Origin: Halonotius pteroides
Lineage (GTDB): Archaea > Halobacteriota > Halobacteria > Halobacteriales > Haloferacaceae
Assembly: GCF_003605635.1 (NCBI RefSeq)
Contig: NZ_QMDW01000003.1
Location: 124,001 to 188,000 of the forward strand
Direction of reading: 5' to 3'
Length of the DNA: 64,000 nucleotides
Part shown: one piece after another, positions 24,797-33,743 of the stretch
Layout: every line of letters starts with the position of its first letter
Numbering within the stretch: position 1 is the first letter of the stretch
Translations under genes and position numbers: made by a program
Notes under the pieces: model-generated
Databases searched by the model: none
Seen by the model: the letters and a program-made list of their open reading frames with translations, nothing else
Told to the model about the DNA's origin: nothing

Positions 24797-25498
24797 ATGC
24801 GACTGACAAGACGGAATGCGGTACTCGGCCTTACCGGGGTAACCGCCGGAGGTGGGGCCATCGTCGGTACGGGCGCGTTCACGTCGGTTGAAGCAGAGCG
24901 ATCAGTCACCGTTACGACAGCAGGCGATGCCGACGCAGCGCTCGGCATGGAACCGTTGTCCACCCCAAACGGGGACGAGTACGCTGCTATCGACGGTGGG
25001 ACACTCGCGATCACTGTTCCCACGGTAAATCTCACTGCCGTCACCCATATCGACGATGTATTTGGTGTGACCAATAATGGCACTCAGCCTGTGGTTGTCT
25101 GTCTTGAAGAACAGGGTGGCGAGAAGACCGCCGCTGTTGACCTTGGCGCGAGGCTTGATCAGGGGTTTAGCGATGGGAGCAATGATGTCACCAGCGTTGG
25201 CGGCGGTGAGCAGCCGTCAAGTGACGGCATCGCGGATACGGAGATAGTTGATCTTTCCTACCCCGGTTCGCCCGCTGCTTCACGGTATAATGATATCGGC
25301 ATACTACTTGATGTTGGACAGTCGTTGGAAGTAGGGGTGTACATCGATACGTCGGATGCAAATCTGAACGACGAGCTCGGCGAGAGTTCGTCTGTAAACC
25401 TCAACAAAGACCAGACACTGTTGGACGGAGTTGTCGTCCACGCCAGTGCCACCGCTGCAGACAACGACAACTACTATCTCAAGCGGACGAGCACGTAA
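24797..25498 (+). CDS. DUF1102-like exported protein
   Basis: A 233-residue paralogue of the gene at 23,863. It starts MRLTRRNAVLGLTGVTAGGG (Tat motif RRNAVLGL), continues GTGAFTSVEAERSVTVTTAGD, and has a beta-rich mature part with VFGVTNNGTQPV in the middle and the final pattern GQSLEVGVYIDTSD...GVVVHASA. This protein is less Asn-rich and has more usual GC content than its divergent partner. By comparison with TasA-like families I infer a secreted fibre or matrix component; no enzymatic motif is present. The two start regions share a promoter box. Confidence 0.75.
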   Translation: MRLTRRNAVLGLTGVTAGGGAIVGTGAFTSVEAERSVTVTTAGDADAALGMEPLSTPNGDEYAAIDGGTLAITVPTVNLTAVTHIDDVFGVTNNGTQPVVVCLEEQGGEKTAAVDLGARLDQGFSDGSNDVTSVGGGEQPSSDGIADTEIVDLSYPGSPAASRYNDIGILLDVGQSLEVGVYIDTSDANLNDELGESSSVNLNKDQTLLDGVVVHASATAADNDNYYLKRTST

Positions 25499-25551
25499 CG
25501 GGAGACCGGGATTAACCCCGCGATCCGCAACGCACGGATCACCGGAGGCTG

Positions 25552-26277
25552 TTAGAGCGTTGTCGCGGCCTCTAGGGTGATCGTGATCGCGCGTTCAACA
25601 TTGTTTCGCGCCTTCGGTGGCAGCTCCTCGTCGCCGTCGGCTCCCTTCTGGGTGCCCTCGACGAGGTTGCCGTCGACCGTACAGATCGCGCCGGCTCCCA
25701 TCCCTTTTCGGCGGGCCAGCGAGAAGACAGCGGCGGCTTCCATCTCGATTGCAAGGAGATTCGCCGCCGCCCAGTCGTCGACATACTCCTCGCTTTCGGC
25801 GTAGAAGGCGTCGTCGGAGACGATCGGCCCAACATGGATGGCCTCATCGTTTGCTTCTGCGGCGTCAACGAGCGCGCTCAGGACATTATAGTCTGGCGCG
25901 GCCGGGTAGACAGCTGACTCGTAGCGCTTCGTTGTCCCCTCCTCCTTGGCCGCCGCGGTGGCGACGACCATATCGCCGATCTCGATGTCAGATTGGAGCG
26001 CGCCGGTCGTCCCACAGCGGATAACGGTTTCGACGCCGACCGCGTTGAGCTCCTCGATGGCGATGGCGGCGGAGGGACAGCCGATCCCCGTCGAGCAGAT
26101 CGTCAGCGGCGTGTCCTCATACTCGGCGTTGACGAGCTTGTACTCGCGGTTTTCCGCGAGTGGTTCGACGTTGGTACACTGCTTGGCGATGCGATCGACG
26201 CGGCCCGGATCACCGGGGATGAGTGCGATGTCGTGGCAGTCGCCCGGTTCAACCAAGAGATGTGGCTGGGTCGCCAT
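25552..26277 (-). CDS. Nucleoside phosphorylase (uridine phosphorylase type)
   Basis: A 241-residue PNP/UDP-family phosphorylase that splits nucleosides into base and ribose-1-phosphate. The phosphate loop ALIPGDPGRVDRIA, the central STGIGCPSAAIA..EEL block, the IRCGTTGALQ motif and the nucleoside site LLAIEMEAAAVFSLA are all present. The last is typical of uridine phosphorylases (EMEAA). The start at 26,277 (MATQPHL) is used; the frame extends 47 codons upstream but would run into the divergent HTH gene. It takes part in nucleoside salvage. Confidence 0.92.
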   Translation of the reverse strand: MATQPHLLVEPGDCHDIALIPGDPGRVDRIAKQCTNVEPLAENREYKLVNAEYEDTPLTICSTGIGCPSAAIAIEELNAVGVETVIRCGTTGALQSDIEIGDMVVATAAAKEEGTTKRYESAVYPAAPDYNVLSALVDAAEANDEAIHVGPIVSDDAFYAESEEYVDDWAAANLLAIEMEAAAVFSLARRKGMGAGAICTVDGNLVEGTQKGADGDEELPPKARNNVERAITITLEAATTL

Positions 26278-26334
26278 ACCGGCGGTTGCCCACCAGGCGG
26301 CAAAGCTTTGTTGTGTAGCCCCCAATCGATGAGT

Positions 26335-26643
26335 ATGTACAGCGCGCGTGAGCAGGTCGAAAATCAGCCCTGGCTCGACCGTATCGAGTCGGCGGCCGAC
26401 GAGCTCGGTATCGGGCAAGCGGGCCGAACCACCGCCGGTGACCTCTTTTTATCCCACGTTCCTGACGACGACCGATCGAAGCCGGCGGTCGCCGCTGCCA
26501 GCCTGTACGCTGGCGCGCTCATCGCCGGCGAGGAACGCTCTCAACAGGCTGTCGCCGACGCGATGGATGTCTCTCGGCTTAGCGTTCACTCACGATGGAA
26601 ATCGCTGCTGGAATCAGCCGGATTTCAGCCGCCGACGTGGTAG
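26335..26643 (+). CDS. Small TFIIB-core-like (cyclin-fold) protein
   Basis: A 102-residue protein resembling a single cyclin repeat of transcription factor B followed by a helix-turn-helix: AVAAASLYAGALIAGEERSQQAVADAMDVSRLSVHSRWKS. Short haloarchaeal proteins with this pattern are annotated as TFIIB-family or HTH proteins. They lack the zinc ribbon and second repeat of a true TFB, so this is more likely an accessory DNA-binding factor. The start MYSAREQ (26,335) is preferred; ATG at 26,329 is also in frame. Divergent from the phosphorylase by 57 bp. Confidence 0.75.
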   Translation: MYSAREQVENQPWLDRIESAADELGIGQAGRTTAGDLFLSHVPDDDRSKPAVAAASLYAGALIAGEERSQQAVADAMDVSRLSVHSRWKSLLESAGFQPPTW

Positions 26644-26651
26644 TCAGCCTG

Positions 26652-27137
26652 CTACTTGGACTGTCGACCGCTCGCTGTCGGTGTCAGATTGCCGTGGCGA
26701 TCGATCTCGCCGTCCAAGATCCGTGTTGCGGAGATCCGGTCGCCGTCCTCAGCCATCACATGGTCGACAACTTCAATCTGGAGCGGGTCAAGCCCATCGT
26801 CGGCACGTCGCTCGTTGATGCGCTTGGCCCCGTCGACGGTTTCCGGTGAGACAACAAGGACATCGAACCCTGGTTCGGTGGCGATCCCAGTCGGTTCACG
26901 GAGGGTGCGAATCTCGAAGCTGCGATCGTGGGCAGTCGCCAGCGGTTCGAGTTCGTCGGCGAGAGCGGCCTTTCGCGTGTCGTAGTCACGGATCGGCCGA
27001 TCGACGGCTCTGGTTTTCGGTGCAAGCGAATCCGATGTCAGCCCGACGGTCACATCGCCCAGCGAGAACGCCCGCTCGAACAACGCGTGATGGCCGTCGT
27101 GGACGGGATCAAACGTCCCGCCCAATGCCACGTTCAT
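26652..27137 (-). CDS. coaD: Phosphopantetheine adenylyltransferase (archaeal type)
   Basis: A 161-residue nucleotidyltransferase with the signature GGTFDPVHDGHHALF (the GTFDPxHxGH motif) near its N-terminus. Archaeal PPATs transfer AMP from ATP to 4'-phosphopantetheine in coenzyme A synthesis. The product has the archaeal LTSDSLAPKTR block and a VVSPETVDGAKRIN loop. PanB, an earlier enzyme of the same pathway, lies 13 kb away in this window. It ends 8 bp from the convergent TFIIB-like gene. Confidence 0.9.
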   Translation of the reverse strand: MNVALGGTFDPVHDGHHALFERAFSLGDVTVGLTSDSLAPKTRAVDRPIRDYDTRKAALADELEPLATAHDRSFEIRTLREPTGIATEPGFDVLVVSPETVDGAKRINERRADDGLDPLQIEVVDHVMAEDGDRISATRILDGEIDRHGNLTPTASGRQSK

Positions 27138-27161
27138 ACCACCGCCTACAGACGTGTAGAC

Positions 27162-27788
27162 TTAAACGTCTCCTCTCTGGTCGTCACCGGCATCGCCGTC
27201 GCTGCTGTCGGTGTCGGCGTCGTTGCTATCGGTGCCAGCATCACCGGTGGCAGCGTCGCCTGTGCTATCGATCGTGATTGTCACCGGGCCGTCGTCGGTT
27301 TCAGTGTCCGCGTAACCGGACTCCAGGGTAAAGACGGTGTTGAGCTCCGCTTGTACCTCGCTGACGACGCCACGAACGAGACTGCTTGGAGCGATCGCCT
27401 CGTACTCGTAGGGGTTGTTGCCCGCACCGTCGCTGTCGCGTTTGCGGCGGTTAAGCGCGTCCTCGTCGTGGAGATCAGCCAGTGCTTCTCGGACGGTACT
27501 CGGGTACAGTCCCGTCCCGTCGGCGATCTCGTCGCTCGTGCTGTGGGGGCGTTGGCGGAGATACACGTAGATTCGCGCCCGGGTCTCGGTGTCTAACAGC
27601 CACGCCAACAGATCAACGATCCCCTCATCGAACTCCGAGACCGCCCGGTCGGCCTCGGCTTCGAGGCGTTCTTTCGTCTTCCGGAGTTCGGCCCGCGGCC
27701 CCTCGTCACCGGCTGCTGGCTCCCCCATCTCGTCGCCGGCGGTTTCGGCTGTCTCCGTGTCGTCGCCGGTCGCAGTCTCGTCGCTCAT
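27162..27788 (-). CDS. Winged-helix transcriptional regulator
   Basis: This 208-residue regulator has an acidic N-terminus (1-45), a winged-helix domain (about 55-125) with ETRARIYVYLRQRPHSTSDEIADGTGLYPSTVREALADLHDED read as two helix-turn-helix segments, and an acidic low-complexity C-terminus with repeated Asp/Thr (about 165-208). The HTH pattern resembles the TrmB/ArsR-like group. A conserved core VRGVVSEVQAELNTVF might be a dimer helix. Target genes unknown; it lies 24 bp upstream of coaD on the same strand, so the two may be co-transcribed. Confidence 0.8.
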   Translation of the reverse strand: MSDETATGDDTETAETAGDEMGEPAAGDEGPRAELRKTKERLEAEADRAVSEFDEGIVDLLAWLLDTETRARIYVYLRQRPHSTSDEIADGTGLYPSTVREALADLHDEDALNRRKRDSDGAGNNPYEYEAIAPSSLVRGVVSEVQAELNTVFTLESGYADTETDDGPVTITIDSTGDAATGDAGTDSNDADTDSSDGDAGDDQRGDV

Positions 27789-27852
27789 AGCGACTGTTGT
27801 ATTGTGCCTAATCCAACAAAAGGGTTCGTGTCGTCGTCAAAACGACGAAATA

Positions 27853-28926
27853 TCAGAGACGAAGATCGGCACACAGCGCGTCCATTCCTTTCTCCTCGAT
27901 CAGTCGTCGCTGTCGCTGGCTGCCGCTTTCGCGCTCAAAAACGGCTCGAAGCCCGTTGACGCCGAGCCGGTCGCACTCGCGGTCGACAAACTCGGCGAGA
28001 GCGATGGTTCCCTCCCCGTCGCGGGTGATAAAACTCGCCTCGTGGCCGTGCCGGATCGCCCGCCATTTGTTTTCATCGAGGAGTTCTCGGCGCAACGTCG
28101 GGGGTGTCTCATTGTCCTCGTAGCGTGCGGTGAGATCCTCGACGAGCGCGTGGATGTATTCGACGAACGCGAGGACGACAGCCGGCTCTGACTGGCCGTC
28201 GGGAGCCCGGATCTCGACGGTGCCGTGGCCGGTGTGGGGGCGGACATCGAACCAGAGCTCCCCGCGGTCATCGATCGACCCCTGCTCGACCATCCGCCGC
28301 TCATACCGCTCGTAGGCTTCGAAATCCTCGAAACGGCCCGGGATCCCGGTGTTTGGGAGGTTCTCGAATATCTTCGCTCGCGCTGACGCCAGCCCGGTAT
28401 CAAACCCGTCCCAGTACGGCGAGTTCGCCGACAGTGCCAGCAGCGGCGGAAGATACCAGCGTAGCTCGTTTGCGATCCACACAGCCGTGTCGGCGTCGTC
28501 AACGCCGATATGAATGTGGAGCCCGGCTGTTGTATTGCGGTGTTGGGGGTACTGAATCCGTTCCAGTTGAGCCTGGTATCTGGGTTTGGTCGCGTGTTCC
28601 TGCTCGCGCCATTTGGCGGCCGGATGCAACCCGGCGGCGGCGATCCGAAAGCCGTGGGCTTCGGCGTGATCCGTCAGCGCCTCACGGATCGTTGTCAACG
28701 CCGCGTCCGCCTCACCCGGTGACTCGATAATCGGCGTTTGGGTCTCGATCGTGAACTGAAACAGCTCGTGGTCAAGTCGGTTCTGAAGCGCTGCTGGCGG
28801 CTCGGCGTCGTAGATCAGTTCTTGGATGCCTGACACCGGATGACCGGCCTCGTTGACAATAAAAAACTCCTCCTCGATGCCGATCGTCCCTGACTGGCTA
28901 AACACATCCGCCGAGCCTGTCTCCAT
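27853..28926 (-). CDS. gshA: Glutamate--cysteine ligase
   Basis: A 357-residue GCS2-type enzyme joining glutamate to cysteine. Characteristic motifs are [10 protein letters not shown] near the N-terminus (ATP/Mg site), the [10 protein letters not shown] block and the substrate region [19 protein letters not shown]. In haloarchaea the product gamma-glutamylcysteine itself is the main low-molecular-weight thiol, protecting against oxidative damage, so no glutathione synthase is needed. A single-gene unit: the gap to the HTH gene is 64 bp and to phnE 71 bp. Confidence 0.92.
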   Translation of the reverse strand: METGSADVFSQSGTIGIEEEFFIVNEAGHPVSGIQELIYDAEPPAALQNRLDHELFQFTIETQTPIIESPGEADAALTTIREALTDHAEAHGFRIAAAGLHPAAKWREQEHATKPRYQAQLERIQYPQHRNTTAGLHIHIGVDDADTAVWIANELRWYLPPLLALSANSPYWDGFDTGLASARAKIFENLPNTGIPGRFEDFEAYERYERRMVEQGSIDDRGELWFDVRPHTGHGTVEIRAPDGQSEPAVVLAFVEYIHALVEDLTARYEDNETPPTLRRELLDENKWRAIRHGHEASFITRDGEGTIALAEFVDRECDRLGVNGLRAVFERESGSQRQRRLIEEKGMDALCADLRL

Positions 28927-28997
28927 CAGCCTGCCGTATGCAACCGACTCCTAAATACCTCTTGAAGCCGGCGACCGGCCGCCGATTGTCGGTCTTC

Positions 28998-29894
28998 TTA
29001 CTGGTCGACCCGTCGCTGGGAGCCGAGTTGCCCGCGCAGCCGATTGGCCGCGGTTTCGACACCCACGATCAACACGAGAATAGCAACGATGACCGCCATC
29101 ACACGGGTGTAGTTGCGCGCACGGAACGCCATGATCAGCGGGAAGCCAAGCCCGCCTGCGCCGACGATGCCAAGCACCGAGCTTTTGCGGGCGTTGATCT
29201 CCAGATAGAAGAGCGTCCAGGCGATGTAGGCGGTCGTTACCTGCGGGAGTCGGGCAGCGGCCGTCGTCGCCACGGCACCCGCGCCGGTCGACTGGACGGC
29301 CTCGACGGGCCGTTCGTCGATCTCCTCCATCTCGTCGGCGAACAGCCGCCCGAGATCGCCAACGGTGCCGACGGCGATCGCCAACGCGCCGGCAACCGGG
29401 CCGAGCCCGGCGAGAATGACGAACAACAGCGCGTACACCATACTCGGAACGGCGCGAATCCCCCCGAGCAGCAAGCGAACCGGCGTGTGGATCCGCCGCG
29501 GCGTTACAGTGTTGGCCGCAAGCGTTCCGAAAACGAGCGCGACCGGAAGGCCGAGTGCGGTACCGACGGCGGCGATGGCAAGCGTCTCGGCCGCGGCCAG
29601 CACCAACAGCCCCGCATCGCCCTGCAGTTGCGCCCACAGTGCCTGCGGTGCGAGCATCTCCTCGATCAGTACCGACCACAGATTTCCTCGGTGGGCGTAG
29701 AGATAGCCGAGATCGAAGCCCAGCCACCACGCGGCGACGGCGACGCTCACCACGAAGCCGACGGCGATGGCGACCTGGCCGCCGAACCGGCGTCGCCATC
29801 GCTGTTGGTGCTGCTGAAACTCGGCATCGACGCTCAGTGAGTCGTCGCTGGCTGCTGGGTGTCCGCCGCCATCGCTTTCTGCTCGCTCACTCAT
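28998..29894 (-). CDS. phnE: PhnE-type ABC transporter permease
   Basis: A 298-residue inner membrane permease with about six hydrophobic helices and the permease EAA-like loop (AAARLPQVTTAYIAW... then GAGGLGFPLIMAFRARNYTR), as in PhnE phosphonate/phosphite permeases. The start MSERAESD at 29,894 is used; in-frame sequence upstream overlaps phnC. It overlaps phnC by 8 bp, so translation is probably coupled. With PhnC and PhnD it forms a complete importer; no C-P lyase genes are present. Confidence 0.88.
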   Translation of the reverse strand: MSERAESDGGGHPAASDDSLSVDAEFQQHQQRWRRRFGGQVAIAVGFVVSVAVAAWWLGFDLGYLYAHRGNLWSVLIEEMLAPQALWAQLQGDAGLLVLAAAETLAIAAVGTALGLPVALVFGTLAANTVTPRRIHTPVRLLLGGIRAVPSMVYALLFVILAGLGPVAGALAIAVGTVGDLGRLFADEMEEIDERPVEAVQSTGAGAVATTAAARLPQVTTAYIAWTLFYLEINARKSSVLGIVGAGGLGFPLIMAFRARNYTRVMAVIVAILVLIVGVETAANRLRGQLGSQRRVDQ

Positions 29895-30591
29895 GGGCGT
29901 ACACCCCCTCGATGTCGTCGCTGTCGATCTGGGCAGCCGGCCGATCAAGCACTAGTTGTCCGCCGGCCATCCCGAGATAGTGGTCGGCAACATCACTCGC
30001 TAATCCTGGCTGGTGGAGGCTCACCAAGCCGAATAGGTCGTGTTCGCTGACAGCATGGGCCAGTACCGCCAGCACCGACCGCCCGGTTTCGGGATCGAGC
30101 GACGCGACTGGCTCATCTGCCAACAGCACGTCCGGCTGCTGTTGGAGCGCGCGAGCGATGCCGACCCGTTGCTGTTGGCCACCGGAGAGTGCTTCAACCG
30201 GTCGGTCGGCGTAGCCTGCCAGTCCCACATCGTGGAGGCGTTCGATGGCAACTCGCTTTTCGTCCGGCGAGTGCCAGCCGATCAGCTCACGCCACGCGGG
30301 TTTACGGCCGAGCGCGCCGTCAAGGACGTTTCCGACCGCCGATTTGCCGTCGACGAGTGCGCCCGACTGAAAAACCAGGGCGGCGTCGGTCGCCGCAAGC
30401 GGCGCGTCGTCAACGGTGATTCTACCCTCGTCGGGTTGCTCCAACCCATCGAGACACCGCAGCAGGGTCGTCTTACCTGCGCCAGAACGGCCGATCAGGA
30501 CGGTTAGCTCGCCGCGGGCCAGCTGTGCCGAGAGCCCATCGACTGCGGCTTCAGATCCATACTGTCGGGTAAGGCTCTCGATATCAAGCAT
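29887..30591 (-). CDS. phnC: PhnC-type ABC transporter ATP-binding protein
   Basis: This 234-residue ATPase has Walker A GRSGAGKTT, signature LSGGQQQRVGIARAL, Walker B VLLADEP and a switch His in VSLHQP. It powers the PhnE permease. The order of genes on the minus strand is phnD, phnC, phnE. The ATPase resembles phosphonate importers by the QSGALVDGKSAVGNVLDGALGR region. Confidence 0.9.
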   Translation of the reverse strand: MLDIESLTRQYGSEAAVDGLSAQLARGELTVLIGRSGAGKTTLLRCLDGLEQPDEGRITVDDAPLAATDAALVFQSGALVDGKSAVGNVLDGALGRKPAWRELIGWHSPDEKRVAIERLHDVGLAGYADRPVEALSGGQQQRVGIARALQQQPDVLLADEPVASLDPETGRSVLAVLAHAVSEHDLFGLVSLHQPGLASDVADHYLGMAGGQLVLDRPAAQIDSDDIEGVYAHE

Positions 30592-30627
30592 GGTTTGATA
30601 GTTGGTCGACGACCCTGTAGAGCGCGG

Positions 30628-31620
30628 TTACGTGTCGCTCTCGTTGGTGTTGGTCGACGCGTTTGTGGTCGACTCGTTGGTTTCGCTGGTGCTGTTCGTT
30701 GTGCTGTCGTCGTCAGACTCATTCTCGGGGTCGAGCGTCTCGATCTCGACGCCCATCTCCTCGGCGACGCCGCGAACGGGGTCGTAGGTGCCCTCTGAGA
30801 TCTCGCCGAAGCGGTCGATCCGGTGGGCTTCGAGCGCCGACTCCGGCGTGTTGAGCAGTCGTTCGATCAGTGCCTGTTGGATCGCATCCGGGGTGTTGGG
30901 TTTGGCGACGAGCGGATCGAACGGAATAGGGTCGCTCTCGGCGACTTTGACGATGCTGTCGTCGTCTGTGGGATGCTGGAAATCGCCGTAGGCTGCCGCA
31001 TCGACGTGGCCGTTCTGGAGTGCTGCCAGCGAGGCGTCGTGACCGCCGGCCCACTGGATGTCGAAATCGTCCGGCTGGGAGTTCACGGTGCCGGCATCGA
31101 GACCGGCCTGTGTGAGCATATATCGGGGGAAGAGCCCGCCGCTGCTCGACAGCGGGTCGACCATCGCAACTGTTGAGCCCGCGATGTCTCCAAGGGCGTC
31201 GATATCCGACTCAGCGTGGGTTGCGATGTAGGAATAGTAGCTATCCGCACCATGTGACCAGTTGATCACCAGCGGATTGACGCCGTCCTCGGCGGCCAAC
31301 ACCGAGATAATCGGCGAGAGATTCGCCATCTCGGTGTGGCCGTTAACCACACTTTCGACGGTCGCGCTGTAGCTTGTCGTCTGGACGCCTCTGACCGTGT
31401 CGACGCCATCGAACCCGTCAGCGAGCCACTCGAAGACCGGTGCGTACTGTTCGTTGAGCTGTTCGGCGTCTTGGAACGGTGGTAGCCCGAACTCGATACT
31501 GCCATCATCGGCCCACTCCCCGACCGACTCAGGGGGCTCACTTTCGCTCTGGCCGGCACAGCCGGCGACCGCCACCGCGCTTGTGCTCCCAACCGCCTGC
31601 AGGAACGTCCGTCTGTCCAT
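30628..31620 (-). CDS. phnD: PhnD-like phosphonate/phosphate-analogue binding lipoprotein
   Basis: A 330-residue periplasmic-type binding protein. It opens MDRRTFLQAVGSTSAVAVAGC, a Tat signal with lipobox VAGC, so it is anchored to the membrane by lipid at the Cys. The PhnD fold is suggested by LPPFQDAEQLNEQYAPVFEWL and SSSGGLFPRYML (ligand loop). The tail (about 300-330) is Asn/Thr/Glu-rich low complexity. The start at 31,620 yields the signal peptide. It is the first gene of phnDCE and 36 bp from phnC. Confidence 0.88.
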   Translation of the reverse strand: MDRRTFLQAVGSTSAVAVAGCAGQSESEPPESVGEWADDGSIEFGLPPFQDAEQLNEQYAPVFEWLADGFDGVDTVRGVQTTSYSATVESVVNGHTEMANLSPIISVLAAEDGVNPLVINWSHGADSYYSYIATHAESDIDALGDIAGSTVAMVDPLSSSGGLFPRYMLTQAGLDAGTVNSQPDDFDIQWAGGHDASLAALQNGHVDAAAYGDFQHPTDDDSIVKVAESDPIPFDPLVAKPNTPDAIQQALIERLLNTPESALEAHRIDRFGEISEGTYDPVRGVAEEMGVEIETLDPENESDDDSTTNSTSETNESTTNASTNTNESDT

Positions 31621-31687
31621 ACCCGGCGTACTGATTACCGAGGGATAACACTCTCGAATCGGTGTATGATCACGATCAAGACGACGC

Positions 31688-32320
31688 TTATCGCTTGCGG
31701 GCGACAACGCCGAGGTGGTCGTCGTGAGACGGGTCGAGTCGCTGGCGGTCGGTGATCTTGTAGGCCTCGGTCAACTCCGCACAGACCGAATCGAAGACGG
31801 TCTCAGGGTCGGCGGTCACATCCTCACTGCGGGCCTTGATCGCCAACAGGAGTTGGCCGTTATCGCCGAGAAATCGGGCGTTGTCGACGGCGACGCGCGC
31901 CTGCCCGCGGGTGGCGACATCCTGAACGAGCAAATCGAGATCGCTCTCGACGACGTGGCTGTAGGTGTCGGGCTTCCGGGCGTCTTTCAGTAGCGGAAAG
32001 AGATTGTTACGGGCTTCGGCCACGTCAAGCAGATCTGCCATCGGTCGCGGGGCGAACTCGACGGCGTAGGTCGGCCCTGCGAAGTCGGCGACGTGGCTGA
32101 CGGTCGTCCCACTGGCCGCGCCGAGATAGAGCACGCCCTCACCGCTCGAAAGATCGATCCCCATCCCGCCTTCGAGCATCGCGCCGAGTTTTGAGCGGCC
32201 GGCGTCCCAACACCGCCACCCGCCGTCGGTCGGCTCGCCGTACACTGGGTCGCCGCGCGTCGCCAGCCGAGTTTGGCCGTCGAACTCGCGTCGCTGGATA
32301 CCGTCCGGGAGGTCGCTCAT
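31688..32320 (-). CDS. flpA: Fibrillarin-like rRNA/tRNA 2'-O-methyltransferase
   Basis: A 210-residue fibrillarin homologue, the catalytic subunit of the C/D-box ribonucleoprotein, which transfers a methyl group from SAM to the 2'-OH of guide-selected RNA nucleotides. The SAM motif VLYLGAASGTTVSHVAD is clear; YAVEFAPRP and LDLLVQDVA complete the Rossmann core, and the ending KITDRQRLDPSHDDHLGVV is diagnostic. The gene overlaps nop5 by 4 bp, the archaeal norm, so the two are translationally coupled. Confidence 0.95.
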   Translation of the reverse strand: MSDLPDGIQRREFDGQTRLATRGDPVYGEPTDGGWRCWDAGRSKLGAMLEGGMGIDLSSGEGVLYLGAASGTTVSHVADFAGPTYAVEFAPRPMADLLDVAEARNNLFPLLKDARKPDTYSHVVESDLDLLVQDVATRGQARVAVDNARFLGDNGQLLLAIKARSEDVTADPETVFDSVCAELTEAYKITDRQRLDPSHDDHLGVVARKR

Positions 32321-33177
32321 TGTTCACTCTCCTCATCGCCATCGTCCGCTCGCGCACGGATCGTCGCCATCCGGTCGTCGAGTTCGTCGTGGATTTCGGG
32401 GCGGAAGTCGCCGCTGTAGTGGTCGATCCGGGCGGCAATCGTCAGCTTCCCGGCGAGCGCGCGGGCCGCCGAGCCGCGATCCTCCGGGCGAGTTCCGCTG
32501 ACCGCGGGGTGGGTGTAGATGATCCCGTGTTTTGGCGAGGAGCCACGGCCGGCCAGATGGGCGAACAGCGCGTCCTCCGCGCCGAGCACTTGGACGGTGC
32601 CGCTCGGTTTCTTCGCCAGTGAGTCGAGCCCGCCGGCCAGCGAGATCAGCCGTGCCGCGAGTACGGGGCCAGCCATCTCGGCGAGGTTGAGCGCGACCTC
32701 CGGGGCGAGCCGCTTGATGAAGCCGCGTAGCTCGTCGGCCTCGGCTGCGAGATCGTCAATCCGATCGGCCAGCGAGACAACGCGTTCCTCAACCGGATCG
32801 GTTGGCTCGCGACTGGCGACATCTCGGGCTCCGTCGATCCCGCTGTCGACGTCGTCAAACTGTGTGGACGCCCACTTGTGGCATCGCTCGGCGAGTTCGT
32901 TGGCCGTCCGGGTCGCGTCATCCATCGCGCGAACAGCGTGGAGGAGTTGCTGATCGTCGGCTCCTTGGCGTTCGGCAACGGCGTCGTGGGCTGCCTCAAT
33001 GGTCGCCTCCTGCAGTGTGGCGTAGTAGTCGTCGGTGTCGTCTGCGAAGCCGGCGTTGACGGCGGCGGTCGGCCAGTCGGTGGGTGCGTCGGCTGTGCCG
33101 GTTCTGATCGCCGCCCGGAGGTCGTCGTCGGCTGTGTGGCCGGCGAACCACCCCGCATCGGTGGACTGATCGCTCAT
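32317..33177 (-). CDS. nop5: Nop5/Nop56-like protein of the C/D-box RNP
   Basis: A 286-residue scaffold that links fibrillarin, L7Ae and C/D guide RNA. The N-terminal part is shorter than in other archaea, as usual in haloarchaea; the coiled-coil region (about 110-170) is followed by the NOP RNA-binding domain, with EVALNLAEMAGPVLAARLI and VQVLGAEDALFAHLAGRGSSPKHGIIYTHP (the HG-I-h-H motif), the C-terminal segment being typical. The start at 33,177 is used because the longer upstream frame is unlike the family. Immediately upstream of flpA. Confidence 0.93.
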   Translation of the reverse strand: MSDQSTDAGWFAGHTADDDLRAAIRTGTADAPTDWPTAAVNAGFADDTDDYYATLQEATIEAAHDAVAERQGADDQQLLHAVRAMDDATRTANELAERCHKWASTQFDDVDSGIDGARDVASREPTDPVEERVVSLADRIDDLAAEADELRGFIKRLAPEVALNLAEMAGPVLAARLISLAGGLDSLAKKPSGTVQVLGAEDALFAHLAGRGSSPKHGIIYTHPAVSGTRPEDRGSAARALAGKLTIAARIDHYSGDFRPEIHDELDDRMATIRARADDGDEESEQ

Positions 33178-33288
33178 ATATGCTTTCTCTTGGCTGGGGG
33201 CGTATATCCATCCCCTTTCGGTTGTGTCGTCGCTTCCGCTGTCGACCCGGATGAGAGTCCTTTTTCCCGCTCCTCCCGAAGAATACCC

Positions 33289-33732
33289 ATGCCGCGAGTC
33301 CCGTTTCACTATATCGATCTCCGCACCTTCTGCTATGCGACCGAGGACGAAAAGCGGGTCGAGGAGGCCCTGCGACACTTCTTGCCAGAGGAGTTCGAAC
33401 TCAACCGGGTCACCAACACGGGCCACCACGGCGACCGGATCGTCGTCCTCTCGGCGCGCGTCGAGAGTGCTGACGGGATGCGGGTCGTCCTCGATCAGCT
33501 GGCCGCCCTCGATTCTATCGACCGTGTGCTTGCGGAACTCGACGAACGTGTCGACGACAACTGCTCGTTTTTTCTCCGCCTCGGCAAACAGGCTGCGTTC
33601 AATGGCCTCGTTCGGTTGGGCGAGGGGATCACGCTGCGGGCGAAAGTCGAGGCCTATCCGGCCAAACACGAGAAAGCGGTCGCCAACGCCCGCGAAGCGA
33701 TTGAGCTGGCCGGCGCGGACAACGCCGAATAG
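33289..33732 (+). CDS. RNA-binding protein of the exosome-associated family (COG1325 type)
   Basis: A 147-residue alpha/beta protein beginning MPRVPFHYIDLRTFCYATEDE, matching the archaeal exosome-linked RNA-binding family. Conserved-looking blocks are NTGHHGDRIVVLSARV, NCSFFLRLGKQAAF and VRLGEGITLRAKVEAYP. Role in the exosome is predicted from gene neighbourhoods rather than shown for this gene. It lies divergent from nop5, in a context of RNA-processing genes. Confidence 0.82.
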   Translation: MPRVPFHYIDLRTFCYATEDEKRVEEALRHFLPEEFELNRVTNTGHHGDRIVVLSARVESADGMRVVLDQLAALDSIDRVLAELDERVDDNCSFFLRLGKQAAFNGLVRLGEGITLRAKVEAYPAKHEKAVANAREAIELAGADNAE

Positions 33733-33743
33733 ACGACCGATTC

